From: CAZYQW01 sp964649825
Lineage (GTDB): Bacteria; Planctomycetota; B15-G4; JADJEK01
Direction of reading: 5' to 3'
NCBI GenBank assembly: GCA_964649825.1
Contig: CAZYQW010000094.1
Span: 1-64,000, forward strand
DNA: 64,000 bases
This document shows, piece after piece, positions 1-9,918 of the stretch. Each line of letters begins with the position of its first letter. The stretch's first letter is position 1. The translations under genes and the position numbers were made by a program. A model generated the notes under the pieces. The model worked only from the letters and a program-made list of their open reading frames with translations, was not told where the DNA came from and did no database searches.

Positions 1-29
1 TGGATTATCCGGAGGTCATCGTCGTCGCT

Positions 30-85
30 GGCAAGGCGCGACGACGACCGCGTATTCGAGATACGTCGAGGAGGAGCAACGCAGC
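30..85. repeat. Dispersed repeat, copy A
   Basis: This 56-base stretch aligns without gaps to 23670-23725. The first 30 bases are identical (starting GGCAAGGCGCGACGACGACC) and so are the last 17 (AGGAGGAGCAACGCAGC); the differences lie in the 9 bases between. In this copy the centre forms a small hairpin: CGTAT at 51-55 pairs with ATACG at 61-65 around TCGAG. It lies between the left edge of the window and the kinase gene and encodes nothing recognisable. A third, partial copy lies near 61.25 kb in the opposite orientation. Confidence 0.8.
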
Positions 86-200
86 AAGCGATGACGAGGG
101 CCCCGGAGAAACGTCAACAACTCTGAATCACACCACTAGACTGAGGACGATCCAAGACCCACGGGAGCGCGCCAGAAGGCGGCGGGACGCGCGGCGGCCG

Positions 201-3200
201 ATGAAAGACGATCACGAGCGACTGAGCTCGGTTTTTGTCGAGGCGGTGGGGTTGCCTCCCGAGGATCGCGCGGCCTTCCTCGACGCGGCGTGCGCGGGTG
301 ACGCGGCCCTTCGCGTCGAGATCGAGCGGATGCTCGCGCACGATCGCGACGGCTTCCTCGAGCCCTCTACGGTGCAGTGCGAGTCCCGCTGGTCCCTCGG
401 CGACGCACCGGATGGCGAGGGCGGTGCGCGGCCGGGCGCTCGATTCGGTCGCTACACGATCATCGGCCGCATCGCGCAGGGGGGAATGGGCTCGGTCTAC
501 GAGGCCACGCAGGACCGGCCGCGCCGGACCGTCGCCCTCAAGGTCATCCGTGCCGACGTGACCTCGCCCGCGCTGATCCGGCGGTTCAACCACGAAGTCG
601 AAGCGCTCGGGCGCCTGCATCATCGCGGCATCGCGCAGGTCTTCGACGCGGGCACGGCCGAGACCGCGGACGGTGCCGTGCCGTACTTCGCAATGGAGCT
701 GATCCACGGTTCGACGGTCACCGAGTATGCGGCGCGTCGCCATCTCGACTTCCGCGAGCGCCTCGAGCTGCTCTGGCGCGTCTGCGACGCGGTCCATCAC
801 GCGCACGACAAGGGCGTGATCCATCGCGACCTGAAGCCGAGCAACATCCTGGTCGACGAGACGGGCGAGCCGAAGATCCTGGACTTCGGCGTCGCGCGCG
901 TCACGAACTCCGACCTCGAGGCGACGACGTTGTTGACCGGGATCGGTCAACTGGTCGGCACGCTCCCCTACATGAGCCCCGAGCAGGTGAAGGCCGACCC
1001 CGACTCCCTCGATCGGCGCTCGGACGTCTACGCGCTCGGCGTGCTCGCCTACGAGCTGCTGACCGGCGTGATGCCCTACGACGTGCGCGACAAGCCCGTC
1101 GCGGAGATCGCGCGGATCATCCTCGAGGACGATCCCGTTCGGCTGTCCGTCCACGACGAAGGGCTCGCCGGCGACGTCGAGACGATCGTGCAGAAGGCGC
1201 TCGAGAAGGAGATGTCGCGCCGCTACTCGACGGCCGCCGACCTGGCGGCCGACATCCGCCGGCACTTGAACGATCAGCCGATCAAGGCCCGTACGCGAAC
1301 CTCGTTCGATCAGCTCGTTCGTTTCGCAAGGCGAAACCGCGCGCTCGTCGGGGGCGTGGTCGCGGTGTTCGTGTGCCTCGTCGCCGGGCTCGTCGCGACC
1401 AATCAGCAGCGCCTGCGTGCGCGCGCCGCCGAGGGCGACGCACGGCAGCGCCAGGTGGAAGCCGAGACCGAGGCCGCGTCGGCGAAGGCGGTCAGCGAGT
1501 TCCTGGCGTCGATCCTGAGTGCGGCCGACCCTCAGGCGAGGGGTCGCGACGTGCGCGTGATCGAGCTCCTCGGCGACGCGTCCAATCGCGTCACGGACCA
1601 GTTCGGCGCGCGGCCGCGCGTCGAGGCGACGCTCCGCCTCACGCTCGGGACGACCTATGCCTCGCTCGGGGACTGGGAGTCCGCGGAGAAGGAGCTGACG
1701 CGCGCGCGTGAAGTGGCCGAGCACGACGAGCACGCTGACACGCGGCAACTTGGCGAGATCCTGTTGAGGTTGGCGGATCTGTTCATCCGGCGCAGCGAGT
1801 CCGGTCCCGCCTACGACCTGGCGGAGCGGGCGCTCGATCTCGCGAACCGCCACGACGACGAGATCGGACGGTATCGCGCCTACTCGATCCTCGGCGTCGT
1901 CCGTCACCTCCGGCACGAGTACGACGCCGCGGTGGAGGTGCTGGAGCTCGCGGTCGAGGGGGAGAGGTCGCTGCGCGCGCGCGGCATCGCGTCGACGCTG
2001 GACTCCACGTTGGTCGAGCTCGCCGACGTCGAGCTCGTCCGAGGTCGGCCCGAGCGGGCGGTGGAGCTCGCGATGGAGGCGATCGCCGTCGCCGAGGCGG
2101 ACCACCCGCCGCGGCATCCCGCGCGGCTCACGGCCCAACTCTTCCTCGCGAAGGTTCGGGCCACCCTCGGGGATCGCGAGGGGGCGCTCGACGAGTACGA
2201 GTCGTTGCTCGAGCGCCAGCGCGTCGTGTACGGGGACGATCACCCGTTGGTGGCGAAGACGCTGAACGAGATCGGCGTCCTGTGCGGAACGGGCGCGAAC
2301 GTCGAACGCGCGGAGTCCGCGCTTCGCGAGGCGCTCGCGATCGAGCGCCGGGAGGTACGGAGAGGCGGCCTGAACGCGCTGCGCTCGGCGATCAACTTGG
2401 CCGCCGTGCTCAGCAGCTTCGACCGCGTGGAGGAGGCCGAGCGGCTCTATCGCGACCTGCTGGACGAGTTCGCCGACCACCCCAACCTGAGCGAAGCCGC
2501 GCGGGCCGAGCTCCTGCACTCGCTCGCGACGGTGTTGATGATCCAGGATCGCTACACCGAGGCGGCTCCGTACGAGCGCGAGGCGTTCGCGTCCCTCGAG
2601 CGCGCGGGCTCCGCGTATCCCTCGATGCGGATCTCGATCCTGAACAATCTCGCGGGCATCGAGATGGAGTCGGGAAACGTCGACGAGGCGGAGCGGCTGT
2701 TCCGTGAGCTGATCGACGGCGCTCGCGGCGCACCGTGGCCGGCGCTCGAATCGCTGCCCGGCGCGTTGCGGAACCTCGGCTCGATCGTGCGGAGGCGCGG
2801 CGCCCTCGCCGAGTCGGAGAAGCTCCTGCGCGAGGCCATCGAGATCCAGGTGACGTACCGCGAGGGAAACCATCCCTCGGTCACGCTCAACATGCACGAC
2901 CTCGCCTGGACCGTCGAGCAGCAGGGTCGAGTCGACGAGGCAGAGGACATCTACCGCGATTGCCTGCGCAGGCGCCGCGAGGCGTTCGAACCGCATCACC
3001 CGAGGATCGTCGAGACGGAGACGTGCCTCGCGGCGATGCTGGTCGGAGAGGACCGCTTCGAGGAGGCGGAGACCGTGGCACGGGAGGCGGTCGAGAGCGC
3101 GCGAGTCTCCCTGCCGCCGGGCGACTCGTGGCGGCTGCGGGCCTTCGAGATCCTCGCCGACGCCGTATCCCGGCAGGGGCGCGCGCAGGAGGCGGTGACG

Positions 3201-3293
3201 ATCGTCACCGAGGCGCTGGTCGAGGCCGCCAACGACAATTTCTACCGGCCGCGTTTCGAGGCAATCCTCCGCCGGACGACGAGCGCCCCTTGA
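201..3293 (+). CDS. Ser/Thr protein kinase with C-terminal TPR domain
   Basis: Membrane-anchored Hanks-type kinase of 1030 residues. The N-terminal ~60 residues are the short helical segment common before the kinase in planctomycete and acidobacterial homologues. The kinase domain covers about 84-350: glycine loop GRIAQGGMGSVYE, ATP lysine K114, catalytic loop HRDLKPSN with D210, and DFG with D228, so it should be active. A single transmembrane helix lies at about 381-399. The remaining ~600 residues are repeated helical TPR units with AEKELTRA and DEAERLYRDLL-type signatures, typical of protein-protein docking. The kinase would face the cytoplasm and the TPR part the periplasm. Substrate is unknown. 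It stands alone; the next gene starts 33 bases downstream and has its own promoter-like hexamer. Confidence 0.93.
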   Translation: MKDDHERLSSVFVEAVGLPPEDRAAFLDAACAGDAALRVEIERMLAHDRDGFLEPSTVQCESRWSLGDAPDGEGGARPGARFGRYTIIGRIAQGGMGSVYEATQDRPRRTVALKVIRADVTSPALIRRFNHEVEALGRLHHRGIAQVFDAGTAETADGAVPYFAMELIHGSTVTEYAARRHLDFRERLELLWRVCDAVHHAHDKGVIHRDLKPSNILVDETGEPKILDFGVARVTNSDLEATTLLTGIGQLVGTLPYMSPEQVKADPDSLDRRSDVYALGVLAYELLTGVMPYDVRDKPVAEIARIILEDDPVRLSVHDEGLAGDVETIVQKALEKEMSRRYSTAADLAADIRRHLNDQPIKARTRTSFDQLVRFARRNRALVGGVVAVFVCLVAGLVATNQQRLRARAAEGDARQRQVEAETEAASAKAVSEFLASILSAADPQARGRDVRVIELLGDASNRVTDQFGARPRVEATLRLTLGTTYASLGDWESAEKELTRAREVAEHDEHADTRQLGEILLRLADLFIRRSESGPAYDLAERALDLANRHDDEIGRYRAYSILGVVRHLRHEYDAAVEVLELAVEGERSLRARGIASTLDSTLVELADVELVRGRPERAVELAMEAIAVAEADHPPRHPARLTAQLFLAKVRATLGDREGALDEYESLLERQRVVYGDDHPLVAKTLNEIGVLCGTGANVERAESALREALAIERREVRRGGLNALRSAINLAAVLSSFDRVEEAERLYRDLLDEFADHPNLSEAARAELLHSLATVLMIQDRYTEAAPYEREAFASLERAGSAYPSMRISILNNLAGIEMESGNVDEAERLFRELIDGARGAPWPALESLPGALRNLGSIVRRRGALAESEKLLREAIEIQVTYREGNHPSVTLNMHDLAWTVEQQGRVDEAEDIYRDCLRRRREAFEPHHPRIVETETCLAAMLVGEDRFEEAETVAREAVESARVSLPPGDSWRLRAFEILADAVSRQGRAQEAVTIVTEALVEAANDNFYRPRFEAILRRTTSAP

Positions 3294-3326
3294 GGTTCGC
3301 ACCGATGCTCGTACCCTGCGCGCACT

Positions 3327-4163
3327 ATGCCAAAGTCCATCAGAGTCCCCCTCGTCCGTGACAAGCAGCATCTGTACGAGTGCTCGGTCCAGAGCGTCGA
3401 CGCGGACCTCGACTTCGCCGAGCGCGTCTACCGGAAGCGGCACGGAGAGGCGTTCCGCCGCCTGAGGGAGGATTTCTGCGGCACCGCCGCGCTCGCCTGC
3501 CATTGGATCCTGCGTCGGCCCGAGAATCGGGCGGTGGGCGTCGACCTCGACCCCGCGACGCTCGACTGGGGGATCGAGCACAACGTCGAGGCGCTCGGCG
3601 AGGAGCGCCGGCGACTGCTCTTGATCCGCGGCGACGTGCGCGAGATCAAGCAGCCGCGCGTGCAGGTGACGATGGCCCTCAACTTCTCGTATTGGATCTT
3701 CAAGCGTCGCGCGGACATGGCGCGCTACCTCCGCGCTGCGCGGGCCGGCCTCGAGCCGGGCGGCATGCTGATCCTCGATCTGTTCGGCGGAACCGAGGCG
3801 ATGGTGAAGAGCGAGGAGGTCCGCTCGATCGGAAGCTCCATTGCGTTCGATGGGACGCGTGTGCCAGCGTTCAAGTACGTTTGGGAGCAGCACGCGTTCA
3901 ATCCGATCACCAACGACTTCGTCTGCCACATCCACTTCCGATTGAAGGACGGCACGCGCCTCAACCGGGCGTTCAGCTACGACTGGCGCTTCTGGACCCT
4001 GCCGGAGCTTCGCGAGCTCCTGGACGAGTCGGGCTTCGCGTCGAGCGAGGTCTACACCGACGACTGGGACGAGGACGAGGAGGACTCGAACGGCATCTAT
4101 CGCCGGCGGAAGTGGTTCGACCACGAGGGCGTCTGGGTCGGGTATCTCGTCGCGTATCGATGA
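3327..4163 (+). CDS. Class I SAM-dependent methyltransferase
   Basis: A 278-residue Rossmann-fold methyltransferase. Motif I is the variant EDFCGTAALACHW at about residues 50-62, followed by the acidic ribose-binding strand GVDLDPATLDWG and a RGDVREI segment before the expected motif IV strand. The C-terminal part has many aromatic and acidic residues (DDWDEDEEDSNGIYRRR). The methyl acceptor cannot be told from sequence. The start has no Shine-Dalgarno sequence, but TACCCT lies 9 bases before the ATG, suggesting a leaderless transcript separate from the kinase. Confidence 0.85.
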   Translation: MPKSIRVPLVRDKQHLYECSVQSVDADLDFAERVYRKRHGEAFRRLREDFCGTAALACHWILRRPENRAVGVDLDPATLDWGIEHNVEALGEERRRLLLIRGDVREIKQPRVQVTMALNFSYWIFKRRADMARYLRAARAGLEPGGMLILDLFGGTEAMVKSEEVRSIGSSIAFDGTRVPAFKYVWEQHAFNPITNDFVCHIHFRLKDGTRLNRAFSYDWRFWTLPELRELLDESGFASSEVYTDDWDEDEEDSNGIYRRRKWFDHEGVWVGYLVAYR

Positions 4164-4292
4164 GCTTCGCGCGCGCCCGATGGTCGACGTAGGCGGCAAG
4201 ACGAAGGCGGAGCGTCGCGCCGGTCCGGCGCCACGCTCCGCGTCATTCGTTCGGGTGGACTCCGTTCGAGTCGACGTAGGACGACGTCGCGA

Positions 4293-5162
4293 TCAGACCC
4301 CGTGCCACTTGACCGTCGTCTGATTGCCGGCCGTCACCGTCACCTTGTAGTTCCCCTCCGGGAGATTGCCGTCGCCGCCTTCGCCCGGCGCGCTCGGGAA
4401 GCCGGCCTGGAACTCGCAGTCGCCGTTGACGGGGACCGTCTTCGTGATGTCGATCCCGCCGGGGCCCTGGATGCGAACGTCCACGGTGCCGCCGGCCGGC
4501 GCCTGACCGCGGATGCTCAGTTTGCCATCGTTGGCGACCTTCGAGTCGTGCGCGGAGGACGCGCTCGTGATCTTGAGCTCCTTGGGGGCGGGCGCGACCG
4601 GGCCCGGCGCCGGCATCGGAGGCGGCGTGACGACGATCTGGACGCCGATGCTGATCTTCACCGAGCCACCCGCGTCGATGAGCGGCTTCAGCTTCTTCAG
4701 CAGCTTCTTCAGGCGCTTCGTGCCCTTCATCGCGAAGTCGGCCAGCGTCGCCTCGACCGCGCTCATGAAGTGGTCGTAGGTGCCGCAGTCACCGACGAGG
4801 AACCCGGCCGGCGCCTTCCCGAGCTCGGTGATCAGGGCCGTCGCCTTCCCGCAGAGCTCGGCCGACACGAAGTTCGCATGCTCGTCGAGGTGGGTGGAGT
4901 AGTGCGACGCCGCGGCGTTCGCCGCCTCGACCGCCTCGAGCGCGCTCATCTCCGCCTGGTCGACCGCGTCTTCGATTGCCTTCACCGCCTGTTTGAGCTT
5001 CGTGAACGCCTGTTTCATGCAGTTCTCGAGATCGTCTTCCGCGTCCGAGGCGTGTTTCTTCAGCGAGACTTGAGCCTCGGCGACCGTGGTTCGAGCCGCG
5101 GCGATCGGCGCGAGGGCGGACAGGGCGAGGGCGGACAAAGCGAGGGTGGGGGTCGATCGCAT
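4293..5162 (-). CDS. Secreted helical protein with C-terminal Ig-like domain
   Basis: 289 residues and not matched to a named family. A clear Sec signal peptide (MRSTPTLALSALALSALAPIAAA) ends near residue 23. Residues ~25-165 are predicted long alpha helices with two or three cysteines (CMKQ, CGK, DCGTYD), and a proline-rich linker PPPMPAPGPVAPAPK follows. The last ~100 residues look like a beta-sandwich with PAGGTVDVRI and LPEGNYKVTVTAG, reminiscent of Ig-like or bacterial adhesion domains. It is probably periplasmic or surface-located. It is divergently arranged to the large secreted dehydrogenase-like gene. Confidence 0.7.
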   Translation of the reverse strand: MRSTPTLALSALALSALAPIAAARTTVAEAQVSLKKHASDAEDDLENCMKQAFTKLKQAVKAIEDAVDQAEMSALEAVEAANAAASHYSTHLDEHANFVSAELCGKATALITELGKAPAGFLVGDCGTYDHFMSAVEATLADFAMKGTKRLKKLLKKLKPLIDAGGSVKISIGVQIVVTPPPMPAPGPVAPAPKELKITSASSAHDSKVANDGKLSIRGQAPAGGTVDVRIQGPGGIDITKTVPVNGDCEFQAGFPSAPGEGGDGNLPEGNYKVTVTAGNQTTVKWHGV

Positions 5163-5514
5163 CGTGGTTCTCCTCGGGTGGGTTCACGGTTCCGATGCTC
5201 GGGGAATCGCGAGCGGGTCCGAGCGGGGACAGGGACCGGCGAAAAAAAGAACGGGGTCGTCGAGGACGTCGACGCCGAGATCGTGGTCGACTGGACCGCA
5301 ATCGGTCGGGCCCGGCGGCCGGACGTCACCGTCGATCGGGAACATCCGATCGGGAACGTCCGATCGGGAACATCCGGCCCGTCGCGGGGCGTTCGACCGT
5401 TGTACGGGGCGGACCTCGGCGGCGTCGTGCGTGACGGGCCCGCTTGACGGTCATCGACACAAGCCGTTCGATGAGCACGAACTCGGGTGTATCGGCTGAT
5501 CGCGAGGAGTTCGG
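5163..5514. other. Divergent intergenic region
   Basis: A 352-base gap between two divergently transcribed secreted-protein genes, so promoters for both should lie here. A TTGACG hexamer at 5444 is followed 17 bases later by only a weak TTCGAT, a poor promoter candidate. A three-copy 14-base tandem repeat lies in the middle. No small gene or RNA was recognised. Confidence 0.5.
5333..5374. repeat. Three tandem 14-bp repeats
   Basis: CGATCGGGAACATC, CGATCGGGAACGTC and CGATCGGGAACATC follow each other without spacing, differing by one base. Each unit contains the palindrome CGATCG, so the array could be a cluster of protein-binding sites between the two divergent genes, or a slipped-strand microsatellite. 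Confidence 0.8.
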
Positions 5515-8500
5515 ATGTCAGGGTGCATCTCTCGAGCTGGAGTCGGATGGTGGGTGACGTTCGGGCTCCTCGCCGGGTTGCTGGAACGTCCGGGCCACGC
5601 TCAGGGCTCCCAGCATGCGCTGCGGTTCTTCGGGACCGGCGTCAACCAGCAGGATCGGGTCCGCATCCCGATCGATGACGACGTCCCGGGCAACCAGAGC
5701 CAGCCGGCCGACGTGGGCGCCGGCTCGTTCACGATCGACTTCTGGGTCAGAGGGATGCTCGCCGACAACGCGACGAGCCACGCGGGGGGCGACGTCGAGA
5801 CGGCCGGGCTCGACTGGATCTACGGGAACGTCGTCGTCGATCGCGACGTCTGGGGCGGAACCGAGCGCGACTTCGGGATCAGCATCGCGGGCGGATTCGT
5901 GCGGTTCGGGACCGGCCGGGGCGACCCGCCGTCGTCCGACGCGGACCACACCCTCGAGGGGAACGTCAACGTCCTCGACGGGATCTGGCACCACGTCGCC
6001 TGCACGCGCGACGTCGCGACCGGCGTGAAGCGCGTCTTCGTCGACGGCGAGCTCGACCACGAGAGCTCGCCCTTCGTCTCGACCGCCGACCTGAGCTACC
6101 CGGACGCGGGGGTTCCCGGCCAGCAGACGCCCTGGGGGGCGTATCTCGTGGTGGGGGCGGAGAAGCACGACGCGGGGCCGTCCTTCCCCTCGTTCGAAGG
6201 CTCCGTCGACGAGCTTCGCGTCTGGAACCGAGCGCTGTCGCGATCGCAGATCCTCACCACGTTCGACCGCGTCGTGGCCCCGTCGACGCCCGGGCTCGTC
6301 GCCGCGTATCGTTTCGAAGAGGGCGGCGGGACGACCACGCTGGACGGGAGCGGCAAGGGCGGTGCGGCCGGAACCGTCATCGCGGGGCAGCTCGGGAACG
6401 GGCAGTGGACGTCGTACGCTCAGAACCCGGACGACGTCGCTCCGATCGCCGTCGGGCCGCTCCCGCCCGGCTTCCGGATCGTGCTGCTGACGAACCAACT
6501 GCACCAGCCGACCTGCATCGACGTCGCGCCCGACGGGCGCGTCTTCATCGGCGAGCGCGACGGCCGCGTCCGGATCGTGAAGAACGACGTGCTCCTGGCG
6601 GTCGACGCGATGCACGTCGACGTCGACGTCACGAACGGCGAGCGCGGCGTGCTCGGCATGGCGCTCCATCCGCACTTCGACCAGAACGGCTGGCTCTACC
6701 TCTTCCGCACCACGACCGAGCCGCGCGACGTGGTGAGCCGTTTCAACGTCACCGGCGACACCGGCAACCCGGCGAGCGAGCAGGTGGTGTGGCAGAACGA
6801 CCACCTCGCGGCCGACTTCCACCATTCGGGCTGCCTGCGATTCTCGGCCGGCCCCGGGCACGGCCACGAGCTGTTCATCTCGGTCGGCGATCAGTTGAGC
6901 AGCGGCAACGCGCAGACGCTCACGAACTTCGACGGCAAGATCCTGCGCATCGAGGATGACGGCGGCGTGCCGGCGACCAATCCGTTCGTCGGCGTGCCCG
7001 GCGCGAAGGGCGAGATCTTCGCGTGGGGGTTCCGCAACCCGTTCCGCATGACGGTCGACGCGGCGACGGGCGAGTTGTTCGTCGGCGAGGTCGGCGGCAA
7101 CGTCACCCAATCGTGGGAGGAGCTGAATCTCGTGCTGCCCGGAGCGAACCACGGTTGGCCGTACCAGGAAGCCGAGGACTGCTTCGTCTCCGACTGCTCC
7201 CCGTACCAGGGCGCGATCTGGTCGTACCAGCATGACGACCCCGACTACTACCTGCTCGCCCCGCAGGGCTCGATCACGGCGGGGCCGGTCTATCGCGGTA
7301 CCCAGTGGCCGTCCGACTACGGCGGCGACGTACTCGTCGGCGACTACTCGAACCGGAACATCCGCCGGCTGATGCGCGACGCGTCCGGCGTGGTGATCGC
7401 GGATCCCGAGTTCCTCCCGCGCCCGTTCGCGGGGACGATCGTCGACCTCGCGTTCGGACCGGACGGACACCTGTACTTCGTCACGTTCGGCAACCCGAGC
7501 GGGGCCGGGCTGCCGGACGCAGCGGCACTCTATCGAGTCGAGTACAGCGCCACCGGCAACGTGCCGCCCGTCGTCCAGGCGAGTGCGACGCCGGGCGCGG
7601 GGCTCGCACCTCTCACCGTGCAGTTCTCGAGCGCCGGCACGATCGACCCGGATCAGGGACCGAGCGGCCTCGCGTACGCGTGGGACTTCGGCGACGGCAG
7701 CACGTCGAACCAGAAGAACCCGTCGCACCAGTACGTCCAGAACGGCAAATACACGGCCGTCGTCGAGGTGGCGGACGGCGCGGACGCCACGTCGTCGGCG
7801 CCGATCGAGATCCGCGTGGGCGCGTCGCCGGCGCCGATGATCGTCACGCCCGCCGCGGGCGCGGCCTACGCCGGCGGCCAGGTGGTGCGATTCTCGGGGA
7901 CCGCGTTCGATCCCGAGGACGGCGTGCTCCCGCCCGCCGCGTTCTCGTGGCGGGTCTTGCTCCATCACCACGAGCACGCGCACCCGTTCGCAGGACCATT
8001 CGCCGGCGTGTCGTCCGGGAACTTCACCGTCCCGGACGACGGGCACCCGCCGGGCGACACGTTCCTCGAGCTGGAGCTGACCGTGTCCGACTCGGACGGC
8101 CTCGACGTGACGACGTCGCGCTCGCTGTCGCCGCAGGGGTCGTCGCTCGCGTTCGGCACGATTCCGTCCGGCGTGCCCCTCGAGCTGGACGGCGAGCCGT
8201 TCGCCACCCCGGGCGTCTACGAAGGACTCGTCGGGTTTCAACACGAGGTCGCCGCGCCCGAGCAGTTCACGATCAACGGCGTCGTCTACGCGTTCGCCTG
8301 CTGGTCGAACGGGCAGCCGCGCACGCACCTGCTGGCAACCCCCGCCGGCGGGCTGAACCTCACCGCGGTCTTCGCGCCGGTGACGAGCGTGACGACCGCG
8401 GTCGCGATCCCGGCCGCGAATCGCAACGCCGAGTTCACGGCGGCGGCGGGGCAGCAGTTCCAGAACCAAGGCGACGCGAACGCGCTCTGCATGGGCCGCG

Positions 8501-9348
8501 ACGCCAACCACACGTTCCAGACCGGGCTCGAGTTCCCCCTGGCGCTGCCGCAGGGGGCGACGATCGTGTCGGCGAAGCTCCGCGTCACCGCAGCGGGCGC
8601 GCAGGCGGGAATGCCAATGGTCGCGCTCTCCGCGTACGACGTCGCGTCGGCGCCGCCGTTCGTGCCTTCGTCATCGACGCCGATCGCGTCGCACGCGCCG
8701 CTCGGCGGAGCGTCGATCGCATGGATCGTCCCGCCGTTCGTCGCGGGCCAGCTCTACGAGTCGCCGAACCTGAAGAGCCTGGTGCAGGAGGTCGTCGACC
8801 GCCCGGACTGGCAGAGCGGCCAGTTCTTCGGGCTCGTGATCGATGGCACGTCGACGATCGGATCGCAGTATCGCTGCTTCCGCAACTTCGCGTCCGGCCA
8901 ACCCGCGGGGCTGGAGGTGAGCTACGTGCTGCTTCCCGCGTCGGGCGGGCCTTGCTCGCTTCCGTGCGGCATGGCGACGTACGGTCAGAGCGCGGGCGGA
9001 GCGAACGTGCTGTCGCTCGTCGGGACGGGCAGCACCGAGATCGGCGACGTCTCGACCCTGATCACGAGCGGCATCGAGGCGCCGGGAATCGTGTACACGT
9101 TGGTCGCCGACCAGCCGTTCAGCGCGCCACTCGAAGGCGGGACGCTGCTCGTCGATCCGTCCGGGTTCTTCTTCCTCATCGCGGCGGCCGCGGCCAACGA
9201 GACGTTCTCGTGGAACCTGCCGATCCTGAACAACCCGGCGTACGTCGGGATCTCCCTCCAGTTCCAGTCCGCCGCGACGGCTCCGTCCCAGCCGTTCGGG
9301 CTGGCGTTCTCGAACGGCCTCGCCTGGACGATCTGCCCGACGCCGTAG
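5515..9348 (+). CDS. Secreted LamG / sugar dehydrogenase-like / PKD multidomain protein
   Basis: A 1277-residue exported protein. GAGGAG sits 5 bases before the ATG, and a signal peptide covers about residues 1-29. Domain order as read: LamG/concanavalin-like sandwich (about 35-285, with the FVDGELDHESS signature); six-bladed glucose/sorbosone dehydrogenase propeller (about 315-680, with GERGVLGMALHPHF and WGFRNPFRMTVD); PKD domain (about 685-770, YAWDFGDGSTSNQKNPSHQY); a second Ig-like domain (to about 870); a DNRLRE-like beta domain (about 965-1135); and a C-terminal lineage-style module ending in FSNGLAWTIC. Propellers of this family use PQQ to oxidise sugars or serve in binding; substrate is unknown. 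Probable role is extracellular carbohydrate oxidation or recognition. Confidence 0.85.
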   Translation: MSGCISRAGVGWWVTFGLLAGLLERPGHAQGSQHALRFFGTGVNQQDRVRIPIDDDVPGNQSQPADVGAGSFTIDFWVRGMLADNATSHAGGDVETAGLDWIYGNVVVDRDVWGGTERDFGISIAGGFVRFGTGRGDPPSSDADHTLEGNVNVLDGIWHHVACTRDVATGVKRVFVDGELDHESSPFVSTADLSYPDAGVPGQQTPWGAYLVVGAEKHDAGPSFPSFEGSVDELRVWNRALSRSQILTTFDRVVAPSTPGLVAAYRFEEGGGTTTLDGSGKGGAAGTVIAGQLGNGQWTSYAQNPDDVAPIAVGPLPPGFRIVLLTNQLHQPTCIDVAPDGRVFIGERDGRVRIVKNDVLLAVDAMHVDVDVTNGERGVLGMALHPHFDQNGWLYLFRTTTEPRDVVSRFNVTGDTGNPASEQVVWQNDHLAADFHHSGCLRFSAGPGHGHELFISVGDQLSSGNAQTLTNFDGKILRIEDDGGVPATNPFVGVPGAKGEIFAWGFRNPFRMTVDAATGELFVGEVGGNVTQSWEELNLVLPGANHGWPYQEAEDCFVSDCSPYQGAIWSYQHDDPDYYLLAPQGSITAGPVYRGTQWPSDYGGDVLVGDYSNRNIRRLMRDASGVVIADPEFLPRPFAGTIVDLAFGPDGHLYFVTFGNPSGAGLPDAAALYRVEYSATGNVPPVVQASATPGAGLAPLTVQFSSAGTIDPDQGPSGLAYAWDFGDGSTSNQKNPSHQYVQNGKYTAVVEVADGADATSSAPIEIRVGASPAPMIVTPAAGAAYAGGQVVRFSGTAFDPEDGVLPPAAFSWRVLLHHHEHAHPFAGPFAGVSSGNFTVPDDGHPPGDTFLELELTVSDSDGLDVTTSRSLSPQGSSLAFGTIPSGVPLELDGEPFATPGVYEGLVGFQHEVAAPEQFTINGVVYAFACWSNGQPRTHLLATPAGGLNLTAVFAPVTSVTTAVAIPAANRNAEFTAAAGQQFQNQGDANALCMGRDANHTFQTGLEFPLALPQGATIVSAKLRVTAAGAQAGMPMVALSAYDVASAPPFVPSSSTPIASHAPLGGASIAWIVPPFVAGQLYESPNLKSLVQEVVDRPDWQSGQFFGLVIDGTSTIGSQYRCFRNFASGQPAGLEVSYVLLPASGGPCSLPCGMATYGQSAGGANVLSLVGTGSTEIGDVSTLITSGIEAPGIVYTLVADQPFSAPLEGGTLLVDPSGFFFLIAAAAANETFSWNLPILNNPAYVGISLQFQSAATAPSQPFGLAFSNGLAWTICPTP

Positions 9349-9373
9349 CGCGAACGGGGATCGAGCGGCATCA

Positions 9374-9529
9374 CGCCGCCGGCCGCGCTCCCCGCAGGAA
9401 CCGCTCGAAGATCCCATCCACGAAAGCGGGCGTCAGCGGTCCGGAGCCAGTGAGGAGGCGGAGGATGTCGATCCCGACCTCCAGGTCGAGGTCCGGCCGG
9501 ATCTCGCCGAGGCGGACGGCGCGCATCGG
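9374..9529 (-). pseudogene. C-terminal remnant of a TetR-family regulator
   Basis: About 51 codons ending in a normal stop read GEIRPDLDLEVG, then GPLTPAFVDGIFERFLRG. This is the usual end of the ligand-binding domain of TetR regulators that sit beside RND efflux genes. The helix-turn-helix half is absent: upstream in this frame there is only arginine- and proline-rich noise. The divergent neighbour on the other side is the tail of an efflux outer-membrane protein, so both ends of a tetR/efflux locus survive without the middle. Confidence 0.6.
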
Positions 9530-9534
9530 AGCGG

Positions 9535-9918
9535 ATGGAGACCACCATGCGCCCGGTCTGGGAGGCGGCCGGCGACCGGTTCGACGCGGAAGTGCGCGCC
9601 CGCGGCGGCGCCCCGCGGGGCGGCGACCGGCGGTCACCGATGCCAGTCGACCCGGTGAACGCGCCCGGCCTCGAGGTGGTGCCGTCGGCGCTCGACCACT
9701 ACTTCATGGTGGCGCGCGAGGGGCAGCTCTTCCACGGCGCGATCTCGATCGACAAGGAACGGGTGGTCGACGTGATTCCGCTGATGAATGCCGCGGTCGC
9801 CGGCGCCGCCGCGCTCGACGTCATTAGCTTCGCGCTCCAGCTCCCGCGGTGCTCGAGTACCAACGGACGGCGCTCGACGCGTACCGGGAGACGAGCGACG
9901 CGCTCTTCGCGTACCTGA
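9535..9918 (+). pseudogene. Unrecognised broken ORF between efflux remnants
   Basis: Codons from about 9640 to 9840 look protein-like (SALDHYFMVAREGQLFHG, then MNAAVAGAAALDVISFALQL), while the flanks are low-complexity. I do not recognise the family. It lies in the deleted interval between the TetR tail and the TolC-type tail, so it is most likely a residue of a third gene of that locus or a chance frame. There is no convincing ribosome binding site. Confidence 0.25.

Noticed and set aside
114..4199. A 1361-codon open frame on the minus strand opposite the kinase and methyltransferase
   Set aside because: It mirrors the GC-rich codon pattern of two clear plus-strand genes, has arginine/alanine-rich composition and no domain.
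5518..8511. A 997-codon minus-strand frame opposite the LamG/dehydrogenase gene
   Set aside because: Antisense shadow with no motif; the plus-strand gene has a full set of domains and a ribosome binding site.
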